Part shown: one piece after another, positions 35,194 through 45,198 of the stretch | Layout of the letters: each line of letters opens with the position of its first letter | Numbering within the stretch: the stretch's first letter is position 1 | Assembly: GCA_017395925.1 (NCBI GenBank) | Contig: JAFQNJ010000006.1 | Coordinates: forward strand, 17,471 to 81,470 | Length of the DNA stretch: 64,000 bases | Reading direction: 5' to 3' | From: Ruminococcus sp. | Lineage (GTDB): Bacteria; Bacillota; Clostridia; Oscillospirales; Acutalibacteraceae | Notes under the pieces: generated by a model | What the model was told of the DNA's origin: nothing | The model's database searches: none | What the model saw: only the letters and a program-made list of their open reading frames with translations | Made by a program: the position numbers and the translations under genes

Positions 35194-36867
35194 ATGCAGT
35201 TTTTAGCCGATCTTGCAATAGTGGGACTGAGAGTTTTGCTCAGTATTTATGCGGTTTATATCATATTTGAATGCTTTGCGTCCATGCGCCGCCAGAAGCG
35301 AGAGGAAAAGCCTCTCATTATGTTATCGAGCAGTACATTGAGGAGAAAAATCCCCGTGCTCTGCTGGGAGAATCTCATCGGCAGAAGCAAGGGTAGCGAT
35401 ATTGTTATTGAGGACCCCACCGTGTCCAGAAATCACTGTGTCCTTCTGAGGCGAAAAGAAGGTTGGTTTGTCAGCGACCTTGACTCAAAGTCGGGAACTC
35501 TTGTCAACGGCAAGGAGATTTCAGGCAGACATCGCGTAGGTGTGGGGGACGAAATCCGCATCGGATGCACTACTCTTACGGTGCACCGCGGAGAGGATTT
35601 TGATGAGGAAGTCAGGCACTCATGGTTTTTCTCCAGAGTATCCCGAAAGCCTTCGGTGCCTTCGCCCCTGCTCTTGATGATGGTAAATATTTTTCACCTC
35701 TTTATGGCGGTGGAAATCTGTATTTCACAGAATGAATTTAATCTTGAAGCCTTTCAGGTTCTGGGAGCGGTGGTGCTGTTTTCCTGGGTACTTTTTGCCT
35801 TTTCAAGAGGTGTGTTTGCAAGGAGCAATTTTGAACTTGAGACCCTTGCGGTATTCCTGACGGGAACAGGTGTGATGCTCCTTGTTTCTCAGGATATCAG
35901 GGATGCGTGGATACAGATTATAGCGGCATTTATCGGCGCGGCACTGTATATGTGCATACTTATGTTTATCAAAAATCCCGACAGAATAGTCAACTGGCGA
36001 CTTGCCGTTATGATAGGTGCGGCGGCACTTCTGGTGATAAACCTTGTGTTCGGAACCGTGGAGTTCGGTGCCGCCAACAGAATTTACATTGCAGGAGTAT
36101 CTCTGCAACCCTCGGAGCTTGTAAAAATCGCCTATATTTTCGTGGGTGCTTCGGCTCTTGACCATCTGCAGACCAAGCGGAATTTCATAGAGTTTCTGGT
36201 GTTTTCCGCGGTGTGCGTAGGTGCACTTGCCATAATGGGCGACTTCGGAACAGCTCTCATATTCTTTGCAACATTCATAGTGATTTCCATAACCCGCTCG
36301 GGCGACTATAAAACTGTTATTCTGGCACTTGTGGGTGCGGCACTTGCATCTTTGCTGGTTATATACTTCAAGCCGTATATTGCAGAGCGTTTCGCCACCT
36401 GGGGACATGCGCTTGAGGACTCCTACGATACAGGCTATCAGCAGTCGGGAGTTCTGACCTATATTGCTTCGGGAGGGCTCTTCGGCACAGGGGTGGGAAG
36501 CGGCGTGCTCCAGTATTACGGTGCCTCTGAAACTGACCTTGTTTTCGGTATTATGGCAGAGGAAATGGGTCTTATTATTGCACTTTCCGTGGCAGTGGCT
36601 ATATGTGCTCTCACTTTCAGCACAAGAGAACTTTCAAGCCGCAGCCGCAGTACTTTTTACTCAATTTCCGCCTGCTGTGCGGCATCTATGATGCTTATCC
36701 AGACGGCTCTCAACGTTTTTGGCTGTACGGATTTACTGCCTCTCACGGGAGTTACCCTGCCCTTTATCAGCGCAGGCGGCTCCAGTATGGTTTCCTGTTT
36801 CGGTCTCCTTGCGTTTATCAAGGCGGCAGATGAGCGAACCTACACATCAACACTGAAGAAAAGGTAA
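35194..36867 (+). CDS. FHA-domain / FtsW-RodA-SpoVE (SEDS) fusion protein
   Basis: 557 residues. One N-terminal span (~6-28) is followed by a cytoplasmic FHA domain (~58-132) with IGRSKGSD, VSRNH (Ser78-His81) and TLVNGKEI, the residues that bind phosphothreonine. About ten spans then form a SEDS glycosyltransferase with SLQPSELVKIAY, MGDFGTALIFF and LPFISAGGSSMVS. SEDS proteins polymerise lipid II with a partner class B PBP, and the next gene encodes one. The fused FHA implies control by a Ser/Thr kinase, not in this window. ATG 35194 follows GGAGG by 7 nt; a TTG start overlaps that site. Confidence 0.93.
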   Translation: MQFLADLAIVGLRVLLSIYAVYIIFECFASMRRQKREEKPLIMLSSSTLRRKIPVLCWENLIGRSKGSDIVIEDPTVSRNHCVLLRRKEGWFVSDLDSKSGTLVNGKEISGRHRVGVGDEIRIGCTTLTVHRGEDFDEEVRHSWFFSRVSRKPSVPSPLLLMMVNIFHLFMAVEICISQNEFNLEAFQVLGAVVLFSWVLFAFSRGVFARSNFELETLAVFLTGTGVMLLVSQDIRDAWIQIIAAFIGAALYMCILMFIKNPDRIVNWRLAVMIGAAALLVINLVFGTVEFGAANRIYIAGVSLQPSELVKIAYIFVGASALDHLQTKRNFIEFLVFSAVCVGALAIMGDFGTALIFFATFIVISITRSGDYKTVILALVGAALASLLVIYFKPYIAERFATWGHALEDSYDTGYQQSGVLTYIASGGLFGTGVGSGVLQYYGASETDLVFGIMAEEMGLIIALSVAVAICALTFSTRELSSRSRSTFYSISACCAASMMLIQTALNVFGCTDLLPLTGVTLPFISAGGSSMVSCFGLLAFIKAADERTYTSTLKKR

Positions 36868-36873
36868 TTTTTT

Positions 36874-38211
36874 ATGAAACGAACAATGTCACGAAGCATA
36901 ATAGCACTTATCCTTGCTGTAGCATTTTTGCTGGGGCTTGGCTTTTTGTGCTACAAATATGTTTGTGACAGCCCAATGTGGGCAAGCCAGACCTTCAATG
37001 CATACATTTCTTCGGGTAAAGGTCTGGCTTGCGCAGGCACAATTTACGACCGAAACGGTACGGTACTTGCCAAGTCGGAAAACGGAGAAAGAGTATATAA
37101 CGAAGACCTCTCCGTGCGTCTTGCGACCCTGCATAGTGTGGGGGATTACTCCTATAATATTGCAACGGCTTTGCAGACAACTCACAGAGCAGAGCTTGCG
37201 GGACACAACAGAATTTTCGGTTACGGACTGCCAAGCAGTCTCGGATTTTCAGGGGATATGACCCTTACTGTTGACAGCGTAGTATGTGCTAAAGTTTATG
37301 ATGCTTTCGGAGGCAGAAATGGTGCCTGCTTCGTGTATAACTACAAGACGGGTGAGGTGCTGTGTATGGTGAGCACTCCCTCTTATGACCCTCAGAATGT
37401 GCCCGAAGAGGTGCCCGAGGGTGCGTATCTCAACAACGCAATATCAAGCACCTATGCCCCGGGTTCAATATTCAAAATAATCACCACCGTGGCGGCTATT
37501 GAGTACCTGCCTGATTGGGAGAATATAACTCTCAACTGTGATGGCGAGGAGGATTTCGGCGGGGATGACGTCACCTGCCTTGAGCATCACGGCGAGATGG
37601 ATATATATGAAGCTTTTGCGCGTTCCTGCAATATTGCTTTCGCTGATCTGGCGGCACAGGTAGGTGCTGAAAATATGCAGAAAACTGCAGAAAAACTGGG
37701 TATTACCGAGAGCTTTAATATATGCTCCGTGAATACCGCAAAGGGTGTATACGATGTGAAAAACGCCACCCTCAACGAGCTTGCGTGGTCAGGAATCGGA
37801 CAGCATACGGATATGACAAATCCTGCCCAAATGGCAATTCTCTGCGGTGCTGTTGCATCTGAAGGAAGCGCAAAACTCCCCACATATATTGAAGGTGTTT
37901 CCCCAAAAGGAAATGCAGAACTTATGAGCAAAGAAACCGCCGATATAATGGCAGAGATTATGAGATATACCGTCCGTGACTACTATGGTGACAGTATGTT
38001 TGAAGGCCTCACCGTGGGCGCAAAGACAGGTACCGCCGAGGTAGGTGAGGGCAAAGCTCCCAATGGCTGGATAGTGGGTTATTCCGAGGATGAGGACTGC
38101 CCCCTTGCTTTTGCTGTAGTTGTGGAAGAAGGCGACTACGGCTTCTACAGCGCGGGACCTATTGCCCGAATTGCAATGACGGAATGTGCAAAATCCCTTC
38201 GGGGAGAATAA
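36874..38211 (+). CDS. Penicillin-binding protein, transpeptidase (class B-like)
   Basis: 445 residues. One N-terminal span (~8-30), a short linker domain and a transpeptidase with catalytic Ser198 in APGSIFK, SCN (251-253) and KTG in GAKTGTAEVG. It lacks a glycosyltransferase domain and a long dimerisation domain, like the short PbpA type. It starts 6 bp after the SEDS gene, so the two probably form one peptidoglycan synthase for elongation or sporulation. Confidence 0.93.
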   Translation: MKRTMSRSIIALILAVAFLLGLGFLCYKYVCDSPMWASQTFNAYISSGKGLACAGTIYDRNGTVLAKSENGERVYNEDLSVRLATLHSVGDYSYNIATALQTTHRAELAGHNRIFGYGLPSSLGFSGDMTLTVDSVVCAKVYDAFGGRNGACFVYNYKTGEVLCMVSTPSYDPQNVPEEVPEGAYLNNAISSTYAPGSIFKIITTVAAIEYLPDWENITLNCDGEEDFGGDDVTCLEHHGEMDIYEAFARSCNIAFADLAAQVGAENMQKTAEKLGITESFNICSVNTAKGVYDVKNATLNELAWSGIGQHTDMTNPAQMAILCGAVASEGSAKLPTYIEGVSPKGNAELMSKETADIMAEIMRYTVRDYYGDSMFEGLTVGAKTGTAEVGEGKAPNGWIVGYSEDEDCPLAFAVVVEEGDYGFYSAGPIARIAMTECAKSLRGE

Positions 38212-38221
38212 AAAGTATAAT

Positions 38222-38265
38222 AAAAGCCTTCTGAATCGGTGTGGTTTCGATTCAGAAGGCTTTTT
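38222..38265 (+). terminator. Terminator after the PBP gene
   Basis: 17-bp perfect arms (38222-38238 and 38248-38264) with a 9-nt loop, ending in a T run. Confidence 0.92.
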
Positions 38266-38285
38266 GTGTATTTTTCAAAATACAC

Positions 38286-38314
38286 TTTATTTTTTCGATA
38301 ATATGTGGTATTAT
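38286..38314 (+). promoter_or_regulatory. Promoter of secA
   Basis: -10 TATTAT (38309-38314) with TGTG extension (38304-38307); weak -35 TTTATT (38286-38291) at 17 bp. The -10 region is identical over 13 bases to that at 4697-4709. Confidence 0.55.
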
Positions 38315-38377
38315 AACTTATATATATTTACTAATACTTATAATGGGTTATTTTGATATATTTGAAAGGAAGATATT

Positions 38378-41245
38378 ATGGCTAATATTCTGAAGGCTCT
38401 TTTTGGCAATTACAGCAAAAAAGAGATCAAGAGAATCAAAGGACTCAGCGACAAAACTCTGGAGCTTGAGAGTAAATATGCGGCGATGAGTGAGGCTGAA
38501 CTGAAGGGTCAGACTGCTCTGCTCAAAGAAAGACTTAAAAACGGCGAAACTACTGATGATATTCTCCCCGATGCCTTTGCGGTTTGCCGAGAGGCATCCT
38601 GGCGAGTGCTGGGAATGAAGCACTTCCCCGTACAGATTCAGGGTGGTATCATTCTCCATCAGGGCAGAATTGCCGAAATGAAAACAGGTGAAGGTAAAAC
38701 TCTGGTGGCAACCCTTCCTGCATACCTCAACGGTCTCACAGGCGAAGGTGTGCATATTGTTACCGTCAATGATTACCTTGCACGTCGTGACTCCGAGTGG
38801 ATGGGCAAGCTCTACCGCTATCTGGGTCTCTCCGTAGGTCTTATTGTTCACGACCTCTCAGGCGAGGAGCGCCGCGAAGCTTACAATGCTGACATTACAT
38901 ACGGCACCAACAACGAGCTTGGATTTGACTATCTCCGTGACAATATGGTGGTATACAAGGAACACAGGGTTCAGCGCGGACACGCCTTTGCGGTGGTGGA
39001 CGAGGTTGACTCCATCCTCATAGACGAGGCAAGAACTCCTCTGATTATTTCCGGCAGAGGCGACAAGTCCACCGATATGTATCAGAAGGCAGATTCCTTT
39101 GCCAGAAGACTCAAGAAGTATGTCTTCACAGAGGTTAACTCCAAGGATAATATGGAGGACTTCTTCGAGGAAAACGGCATTGACTACATTGTTGACGAGA
39201 AGGCAAAATCCGCAACTCTTACCCAGGTGGGTGTGAAGAAAGCAGAGGAATACTTCTCTGTCGATAACCTCACCGACCCCGAAAACCTGACAATTCAGCA
39301 TCATATCAATCAGGCTATCAAAGCCCACGGTATTATGCATCTTGATATCGACTATGTAAACAAGGATGGCGAGATTGTTATCGTTGACGAGTTTACAGGT
39401 CGTCTGATGTACGGCAGACGCTTCAACGAAGGTCTGCATCAGGCTATTGAGGCAAAGGAAGGCGTTAAGATTCAGAACGAAAGCAAGACCCTTGCCACAA
39501 TTACATTCCAGAACTACTTCAGACTCTACAAGAAACTCTCGGGTATGACAGGTACCGCCGAGACAGAGCGCGCAGAGTTTGAGGAAATCTATAAGCTGGA
39601 CGTTGTGGAAATCCCCACCAACAAGCCTCTGGCAAGACAGGACCTCAATGACCTTATTTTCACCACCGAACAGGCAAAGTTCAATGCGGTTATCGAGACA
39701 ATTATTGAGTGTCACCAGAAGGGTCAGCCTGTGCTTGTAGGTACAATTTCCATTGAAAAATCCGAACTTCTCTCCAAAATGCTCAAAAAGCGCGGAGTGC
39801 CTCACAATGTGCTCAACGCAAAACAGCATGACAAGGAAGCTGAAATAGTTGCCCAGGCAGGTAAGCTGGGTGCAGTTACCATTGCCACCAATATGGCAGG
39901 TCGTGGTACCGATATCGTTCTCGGTGGTAATGCCGAGTTTATGGCTACCTCCAAGATGCGTAAAGAGGGCTTCACCGATGAGCTTATAGCTGAGGCAACA
40001 GGCTTTGCAGAGACAGACAACGAGGAAATCCTTGAAGCAAGAAGAGTTTTCACCGAGCTTCACAGTAAGTATAAAGAAGAGATCAAGGACGAGGCAGAGA
40101 GTGTCAGAGCCGCAGGCGGACTCTTCATTATCGGCACCGAGCGCCACGAATCAAGACGTATCGACAACCAGCTCCGCGGACGTTCAGGTCGTCAGGGAGA
40201 CCCCGGTACAAGCCGCTTCTTCCTCTCCACCGAGGATGACCTGATGCGTATCTTTGGCGGTGACAGAATGAGAGGAATTATGGAGCGACTCAGCCCCGAT
40301 GATTCTGCTCCCATTGAGAACAAGATGCTCTCAAATGTTATTGAGAGTTCACAGCAGAAGGTTGAACAGCGTAACTTCGGAATCAGAAAGAACGTTCTCC
40401 AGTTTGACGATGTTATGAACCGCCAGAGAGAGATTATCTACGGTCAGCGTAATCAGGTACTGGACGGCGAGGATATCCACGCTACCGTTATGGGTATGGT
40501 GGAGAAGACCATCGACAACAATGTTGCTCTCTATATGCCCCAGATGAAGGAATCATGGAACCTTACAAGCCTCAGAGAGTTCTACAACGGTTGGCTTGTT
40601 GACAGCAAATGCCCCCTCACATACAGCGAGGAGGAGCTTGCAACTCTTACACCGTCGGCTGTTTCTGATGCTCTCAAGTCAAGGGCAAAGGAGCTCTATG
40701 CAGAGTATGAGGAGCTTGTCACCACAGACACAATGAGAGAGATAGAGAGAGTATACCTTCTTCGCTCTGTTGACACATACTGGATGGAGCACATCGATGC
40801 TATGGAGGAGCTTAAGCAGGGCATCCGAATGAGAGCCTATGCACAGCACGACCCCGTAGTTGAGTTCACTCACGAAGGATTCGATATGTTCGACGAGATG
40901 ATAGACTCCATTCAGCAGGATACAGTAAAGCTGATGTTCACAGTTCCCAGACGTGTGTACGAAATCAAGGAACGTCAGAAGGAAGAGGAGAGAATCCGCC
41001 GTGAGGCAGAGAAGGCTGCAGCCGCCGCACATCAGGTAATTCTCGGCAAGAATGAGGAGCAGAAGGTAAACCCCGTAACCTTCGCCATTAAGCGTGAGCA
41101 GGTAGCAAAGCCTGTGGAATTTTCGGGTGATGGCACAATGTCCACCAACCGCACAGTTAAGAAGGGCAAAAAAGTGGGCAGAAACGACCCCTGCCCCTGC
41201 GGAAGCGGCAAGAAATACAAAAAGTGCTGCGGAATGAATGAGTGA
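38378..41245 (+). CDS. secA: Preprotein translocase ATPase SecA
   Basis: 955 residues. Walker A MKTGEGKT (101-108), [16 protein letters not shown], helicase motifs [10 protein letters not shown] and [12 protein letters not shown], and the C-terminal zinc-binding tail [17 protein letters not shown] that contacts SecB or ribosomes. It drives proteins through SecYEG. It is longer than the ~840-residue Bacillus form because of an insert of some 60 residues between TDIVLGG and [17 protein letters not shown], as seen in many clostridia. Monocistronic, between two strong terminators. Confidence 0.98.
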   Translation: MANILKALFGNYSKKEIKRIKGLSDKTLELESKYAAMSEAELKGQTALLKERLKNGETTDDILPDAFAVCREASWRVLGMKHFPVQIQGGIILHQGRIAEMKTGEGKTLVATLPAYLNGLTGEGVHIVTVNDYLARRDSEWMGKLYRYLGLSVGLIVHDLSGEERREAYNADITYGTNNELGFDYLRDNMVVYKEHRVQRGHAFAVVDEVDSILIDEARTPLIISGRGDKSTDMYQKADSFARRLKKYVFTEVNSKDNMEDFFEENGIDYIVDEKAKSATLTQVGVKKAEEYFSVDNLTDPENLTIQHHINQAIKAHGIMHLDIDYVNKDGEIVIVDEFTGRLMYGRRFNEGLHQAIEAKEGVKIQNESKTLATITFQNYFRLYKKLSGMTGTAETERAEFEEIYKLDVVEIPTNKPLARQDLNDLIFTTEQAKFNAVIETIIECHQKGQPVLVGTISIEKSELLSKMLKKRGVPHNVLNAKQHDKEAEIVAQAGKLGAVTIATNMAGRGTDIVLGGNAEFMATSKMRKEGFTDELIAEATGFAETDNEEILEARRVFTELHSKYKEEIKDEAESVRAAGGLFIIGTERHESRRIDNQLRGRSGRQGDPGTSRFFLSTEDDLMRIFGGDRMRGIMERLSPDDSAPIENKMLSNVIESSQQKVEQRNFGIRKNVLQFDDVMNRQREIIYGQRNQVLDGEDIHATVMGMVEKTIDNNVALYMPQMKESWNLTSLREFYNGWLVDSKCPLTYSEEELATLTPSAVSDALKSRAKELYAEYEELVTTDTMREIERVYLLRSVDTYWMEHIDAMEELKQGIRMRAYAQHDPVVEFTHEGFDMFDEMIDSIQQDTVKLMFTVPRRVYEIKERQKEEERIRREAEKAAAAAHQVILGKNEEQKVNPVTFAIKREQVAKPVEFSGDGTMSTNRTVKKGKKVGRNDPCPCGSGKKYKKCCGMNE

Positions 41246-41300
41246 TTTTGACCTCTATAAATAAGACTGTCAGACATTGCTTATGAGATAGGTTTAATTA

Positions 41301-41345
41301 AAAAAGAGAACTGAAAGGTTGAAACCCTTCAGTTCTCTTTTTCTT
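41301..41345 (+). terminator. Terminator after secA
   Basis: Arms containing GAGAACTGAA (41306-41315) and TTCAGTTCTC (41328-41337), extended inward by AGG/CCC pairs and outward by A/T pairs, followed by TTTTTCTTTT. Confidence 0.88.
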
Positions 41346-41437
41346 TTACCAAGTTTTGCTTAGTTTAAAATATTCCAAGAATGTTGTAGTCAATTAACAA
41401 AAATAGCCTTAAATCCCGAAAAAAACTATAAAAATTA

Positions 41438-41466
41438 TTGACAGTCGTTATAAATAAAAGTATTAT
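41438..41466 (+). promoter_or_regulatory. Strong promoter of the AT-rich zinc-ribbon cluster
   Basis: Perfect -35 TTGACA (41438-41443), 17-bp spacer, -10 TATTAT (41461-41466), 54 bp before the first ATG. This is among the best matches to consensus in the window. Confidence 0.8.
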
Positions 41467-41520
41467 TAAGTAAAATGGTGCAGAATTTGCAACTAATTTG
41501 TAAGAAAAGGGGAATTGAGG

Positions 41521-43047
41521 ATGTTTTGCAAAAAATGTGGAGCAGAGTTACAGGATAACACTGCTTTTTGTACAAACTGTGGTAATAAGGTTGTGGCAAC
41601 TGTTGCAAAAACAGCAACAGTTGATTTGAATCAGGAGGTTGCAGCTAAAGCGGTACAGTCACAGAAGGTTCAAAGCAGCGAGCAGCATTCAGCACAGAAT
41701 GTTAATTCGGAGCATGCAACACCAAATCCATACCATCCACCAAAAGCAAACAAGGATACAGAAAAGAAAAATCAAAAGAAAGGCAAAAAAGCCGCAAAAG
41801 TTGCGATTGGAGTTGCAGCCGGTGTTGCTGTGACCGGTGTAGCAGCTACTGCAGTTGTTGCCGGAGGAATTATTACATATAGTGTGCTTACATCACCATC
41901 AAACAAAGTAGAACGGTTGCTGGATGATAAAAAATATGATGAAGCATATGAAGTGTATTCCAGTTCTGACAAAACAGAGAAACTTGTAAGCAAAATTTCC
42001 GAGTCTCTTTTAAGGAATCTGGATTCTATCAAAACGGATTTTGTAAACAAGAAAATTACTTATGAAGATGCCAAGAGCCAGCTGGAAGATATTAAGCAGT
42101 TTAACTTTACAGACATTGAGGTGCAGCTGACAGAAACCAGTGTATACATTGAGACTATGCAGGCATCTTTTGATGCTTTCACTAAAGGAACAGAGGCTTT
42201 GTCACAGGAAAATTATTTTGAGGCAATAGCATATTTGCAGAGAGTTATTGCTGAGGATCCTGATTATGATACAGCAGTCAAATCTTTGGAAGAAGCAGTA
42301 AGCAAGTATGTTAAAAAAGCACTTGATGAAGCGGAACAATTTGCATCTAAAAAAGACTATACCAAGGCATTGGGTGCCCTTGGTGATGTTATGTATGAAG
42401 TAAAACAACTTGCAAAAGAAGAAGAGTATAAGTTGATTGAAGATAAATATAACGAATACAAAACTGCTTTTGTGGCAGAAGTACTCAAGCAGGTTGAAAG
42501 CGAAAAAGAAAACGGAAATTACGATAAAGCGGTCAGCATCATTATGGAAGCAATGGAGATTGTTAGTGACGAGAGTTTAAATGATGCATTAGATGCAATT
42601 GAGGAAGCAAAACCTGTGAAGCTTGAGGATCTGAAATTATCAGAATCTGCTAACTATACCCAGATAACAGATCTGGATGTTACAGAAGATGTTGTCGGTA
42701 ATGCATATAGCCCCAATAATTTGTTTCAAATTTCAGCAAAAGCTGATAATTGGGGTTCCGGATACGAAGGTTACGCCGATTATTATTTGAATTATAAGTA
42801 TAAGCGACTTACCGGAACTATTGCAGTTGCGGATATCAGTGACACAACAAAGGCAACACTCACAATATATGGAGACAAGGAAATTATCTGGACAAGCGGA
42901 ACCGTGAATCGAACTACAGCTCCGCTGGATATTGACGTAGATATTTCAAACGTTGATTGGTTAGAGTTTAAATTAACAACAAATGAAGAGGCACCCAACG
43001 GAACATTAAGTGTTCTGTTGTCAGACCTTGAGTTTTCAAAGCAATGA
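41521..43047 (+). CDS. Zinc-ribbon, single-span, helical-repeat protein with NPCBM-like C-terminus
   Basis: 508 residues, function unknown. An N-terminal zinc ribbon (Cys3, Cys6, Cys17, Cys20) is followed by a Lys-rich linker and a span at ~92-123, so the ribbon is inside and the rest outside. Residues ~130-365 are charged helices resembling TPR-type repeats (EALSQENYFEAIAYLQRVI). Residues ~370-508 look like an NPCBM/NEW2-type carbohydrate-binding beta domain (LNYKYKRLTGTIAV, IYGDKEIIWTSGTV). ATG 41521 is used; TTG 41515 precedes it. Lower GC than flanking genes. The stop overlaps the next start (ATGA). Confidence 0.82.
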   Translation: MFCKKCGAELQDNTAFCTNCGNKVVATVAKTATVDLNQEVAAKAVQSQKVQSSEQHSAQNVNSEHATPNPYHPPKANKDTEKKNQKKGKKAAKVAIGVAAGVAVTGVAATAVVAGGIITYSVLTSPSNKVERLLDDKKYDEAYEVYSSSDKTEKLVSKISESLLRNLDSIKTDFVNKKITYEDAKSQLEDIKQFNFTDIEVQLTETSVYIETMQASFDAFTKGTEALSQENYFEAIAYLQRVIAEDPDYDTAVKSLEEAVSKYVKKALDEAEQFASKKDYTKALGALGDVMYEVKQLAKEEEYKLIEDKYNEYKTAFVAEVLKQVESEKENGNYDKAVSIIMEAMEIVSDESLNDALDAIEEAKPVKLEDLKLSESANYTQITDLDVTEDVVGNAYSPNNLFQISAKADNWGSGYEGYADYYLNYKYKRLTGTIAVADISDTTKATLTIYGDKEIIWTSGTVNRTTAPLDIDVDISNVDWLEFKLTTNEEAPNGTLSVLLSDLEFSKQ

Positions 43048-43985
43048 GTTCTTACAATAGCCTTCTGAATACCGCTGAGTCAGCACTTAGAAATTATGGC
43101 AAAAACGGAGACGGCAGTTTAGAGTGTATCGGAATTGATTTGAATATCGATGGTGTGTGCAACGAAAAAGTGTATCGGTACTGCAGGTCAACCAATGATG
43201 ACATAATTGACTGGAGAGATCAGTTGGATTCTTCTCTCGCTCGTACTATTGAGCGGTTTGAAGAAAGAGGTATAATTAAATTTAGGGAAGTATCCAAAGT
43301 TCAAAGTGGTATTGGGAATCAGTATAAGCTGTATTTTTCGGTAAAGTGTAACATACCCTTAGAGCAACACGAAAACGAAACGGAGTTATTCTTTAAGGAA
43401 TTTGGATACAATGGTGAGAATCTTATAAAAAATGCAGAGCGATGCGTTTCTTCTCATCTTTCTCCGGGGCGTTCATCGATTCTGATGTTGGGTGTTGATT
43501 TGTGCGAAGACTCAATTAGTGGGATAAAGGCTCATTTGTCGCTGGAAAGATTTGCTGAATATTCACAACGAATAGGTGAAAAACTGTTTTTTGAAGAGAT
43601 AGAAGATGCAATTTCCGACGTGATTCAAAAAATAGATTCATCTGATAACGGAGAGGAATGTTTGCGAATAGGAAAGGTGTCGACTGCCTGTTTGTTCTAT
43701 CCGTTTATGATAGGGATTAATCACTATGGTAAGCAATCAGAATTCAAATTGTATTTTCGGATAAAATACAGCGGATTGAACGATGAGCAAATCCTTGAAA
43801 ACACGATTAATATGATCAGGAATATGGATAGATATATAGACTCGAAACAACTCGAACAAACCGCAATTGAGATGTATAAAATCGGTTTGTTTATGGAGGG
43901 TTTTGCCATTTCTTGCAAAGACGGATGTGCACCGACAATAAAAACCTATTTTTTCCCCGTGCCTAAAGGAAAAATCAAGGTTTAA
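43044..43985 (+). CDS. Unrecognised protein with internal repeats
   Basis: 313 residues, no signal peptide or span, family not recognised. The chain carries a recurring unit: a GxDL-type strand then a K-x-Y-type strand at ~28-47 (GIDLNIDGVCNEKVYRY), ~148-168 (GVDLCEDSISGIKAHLSL) and ~286-305 (GFAISCKDGCAPTIKTYFFP). Strands YKLYFSVK (94-101) and FKLYFRIK (234-241) close the first two. Such alternation recalls the alpha-beta-beta-alpha barrel of aromatic prenyltransferases; this is speculative. It is coupled to the zinc-ribbon gene by an ATGA overlap and shares its AT-rich composition. Confidence 0.78.
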   Translation: MSSYNSLLNTAESALRNYGKNGDGSLECIGIDLNIDGVCNEKVYRYCRSTNDDIIDWRDQLDSSLARTIERFEERGIIKFREVSKVQSGIGNQYKLYFSVKCNIPLEQHENETELFFKEFGYNGENLIKNAERCVSSHLSPGRSSILMLGVDLCEDSISGIKAHLSLERFAEYSQRIGEKLFFEEIEDAISDVIQKIDSSDNGEECLRIGKVSTACLFYPFMIGINHYGKQSEFKLYFRIKYSGLNDEQILENTINMIRNMDRYIDSKQLEQTAIEMYKIGLFMEGFAISCKDGCAPTIKTYFFPVPKGKIKV

Positions 43986-44079
43986 AATTGAGCAATACAT
44001 TGATGGCTTTGAGATATCACCGTGTCATAGGCAAAAACGTCAGAAAAATTAGTTTATAAGAATAACAGGAGTGGTGAAT

Positions 44080-44841
44080 ATGAATAGCGGATTATGTTGT
44101 CCTGATTGCGGAAACAGAGATTTACAGGTAACAACAGAAACAAAAACTCAAACAACAGGTTCGGATTTTTCAGTTGGTAAAGGATGCCTCGGATATCTTT
44201 TGTTTGGACCTTTGGGAATATTATGCGGCGCTTGCGGTCAGGGAAAGCAGACTACGACAACAAACACTACATATTGGGTATGCCCTAAGTGCGGCAAGAA
44301 GTTCAGAAATCCTGAGGATATAAGAAGAGAGTTGGAGAATCAGAAAAAGACAATACCGATTATGGTCATATGCGGAATTATTTTTACTGTTTTACTTTTG
44401 TTGTTTGTTCCTAAACTTTTAGAGGATGCAGCATTTATAGGCGTACTACTTTCTTTGATTCCTGTAGCTATTTTTAGTATAGCTTCCTTTGCAACATATA
44501 AATCAATAGAAAACGGCTTGGAAAATGTAGCGTACGAGGAGAGCAGAATGAAAAAGCATTTGCATGATGCAAATAACAGTACCCCTCGTAGTTATCAGGC
44601 AAACAGACCTGTAAATGCGGCTCCTGTTGAAGTGAATTTTTGCCCGAAATGCGGAAGCAAAGTTGCCAATCCCGCAGCAAGCTTTTGCGCTAAATGCGGA
44701 GCAACATTAAGAGAAAAGCAAGTATCTCAAGCACCTCTGCAGACATCGCTTTCACCGGGAGAATGGAGATGCCCCAGATGCGGAAAAGTTCATCAGAGTT
44801 ACGTAGGCACTTGCGGTTGCGGACAGACAAAACTTTACTAA
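44080..44841 (+). CDS. Multi-zinc-ribbon membrane protein
   Basis: 253 residues, function unknown. Cysteine pairs at 7/10 and 68/71, 188/191 with 203/206, and 231/234 with 245/247 form three likely zinc ribbons. A Gly-rich hydrophobic segment (~35-53) splits the first one. Two spans (~92-114 and ~118-140) make a hairpin, so both ends and all later ribbons are cytoplasmic. ATG 44080 follows AGGAG (44067-44071) by 8 nt; GTG 44071 overlaps that site. AT-rich like its neighbours. Confidence 0.82.
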   Translation: MNSGLCCPDCGNRDLQVTTETKTQTTGSDFSVGKGCLGYLLFGPLGILCGACGQGKQTTTTNTTYWVCPKCGKKFRNPEDIRRELENQKKTIPIMVICGIIFTVLLLLFVPKLLEDAAFIGVLLSLIPVAIFSIASFATYKSIENGLENVAYEESRMKKHLHDANNSTPRSYQANRPVNAAPVEVNFCPKCGSKVANPAASFCAKCGATLREKQVSQAPLQTSLSPGEWRCPRCGKVHQSYVGTCGCGQTKLY

Positions 44842-44846
44842 AGAAT

Positions 44847-45194
44847 ATGTATTCGCTACTGTGGACCCTTGGAGAAATGTCGGGTTGCCATCAGCGTGCA
44901 GACAGGAGTTTTTCCATCAAAGGAAAACAGTTTCCTGTTTGTGCCAGATGTACGGGCGCTTTCATAGGGTATTCACTGGGAGCAATAGTTTTTTTATTTG
45001 TCCAAATACCTTGGTGGGTTTCTCTTATACTATGTTTTATAATGTTTGTTGATTGGCTTATGCAAAGGATAAATATATTGAACTCAACAAATATCCGAAG
45101 ACTTATTACAGGAATCCTTTGCGGATTTGGTTTAATTCAGTTGTATCTTGGATTTATATCATTTATCTGTAAGTTGATTAATCACATTATATAA
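44847..45194 (+). CDS. DUF2085 family membrane protein
   Basis: 115 residues. The family signature is clear: GCHQRADRSFSIKGKQFPVC followed by ARCTGAFIGY, with a Cys-His pair (14-15) and Cys32-x2-Cys35. Three spans follow. Function unknown; the Cys/His set may bind metal or act in redox. The frame stays open upstream within the preceding gene, but the family starts only about 15 residues before CHQR, so ATG 44847, 5 bp past the previous stop, is preferred. Ribosome site weak; probably translated with the upstream gene. Confidence 0.8.
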   Translation: MYSLLWTLGEMSGCHQRADRSFSIKGKQFPVCARCTGAFIGYSLGAIVFLFVQIPWWVSLILCFIMFVDWLMQRINILNSTNIRRLITGILCGFGLIQLYLGFISFICKLINHII

Positions 45195-45198
45195 AAAG

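Noticed and set aside
38858-40147. A 429-codon open frame on the minus strand inside secA
   Set aside because: It lies wholly antisense to a fully conserved secA, has low-complexity Cys/Leu/Val-rich content and no ribosome site; it is a codon-bias shadow.
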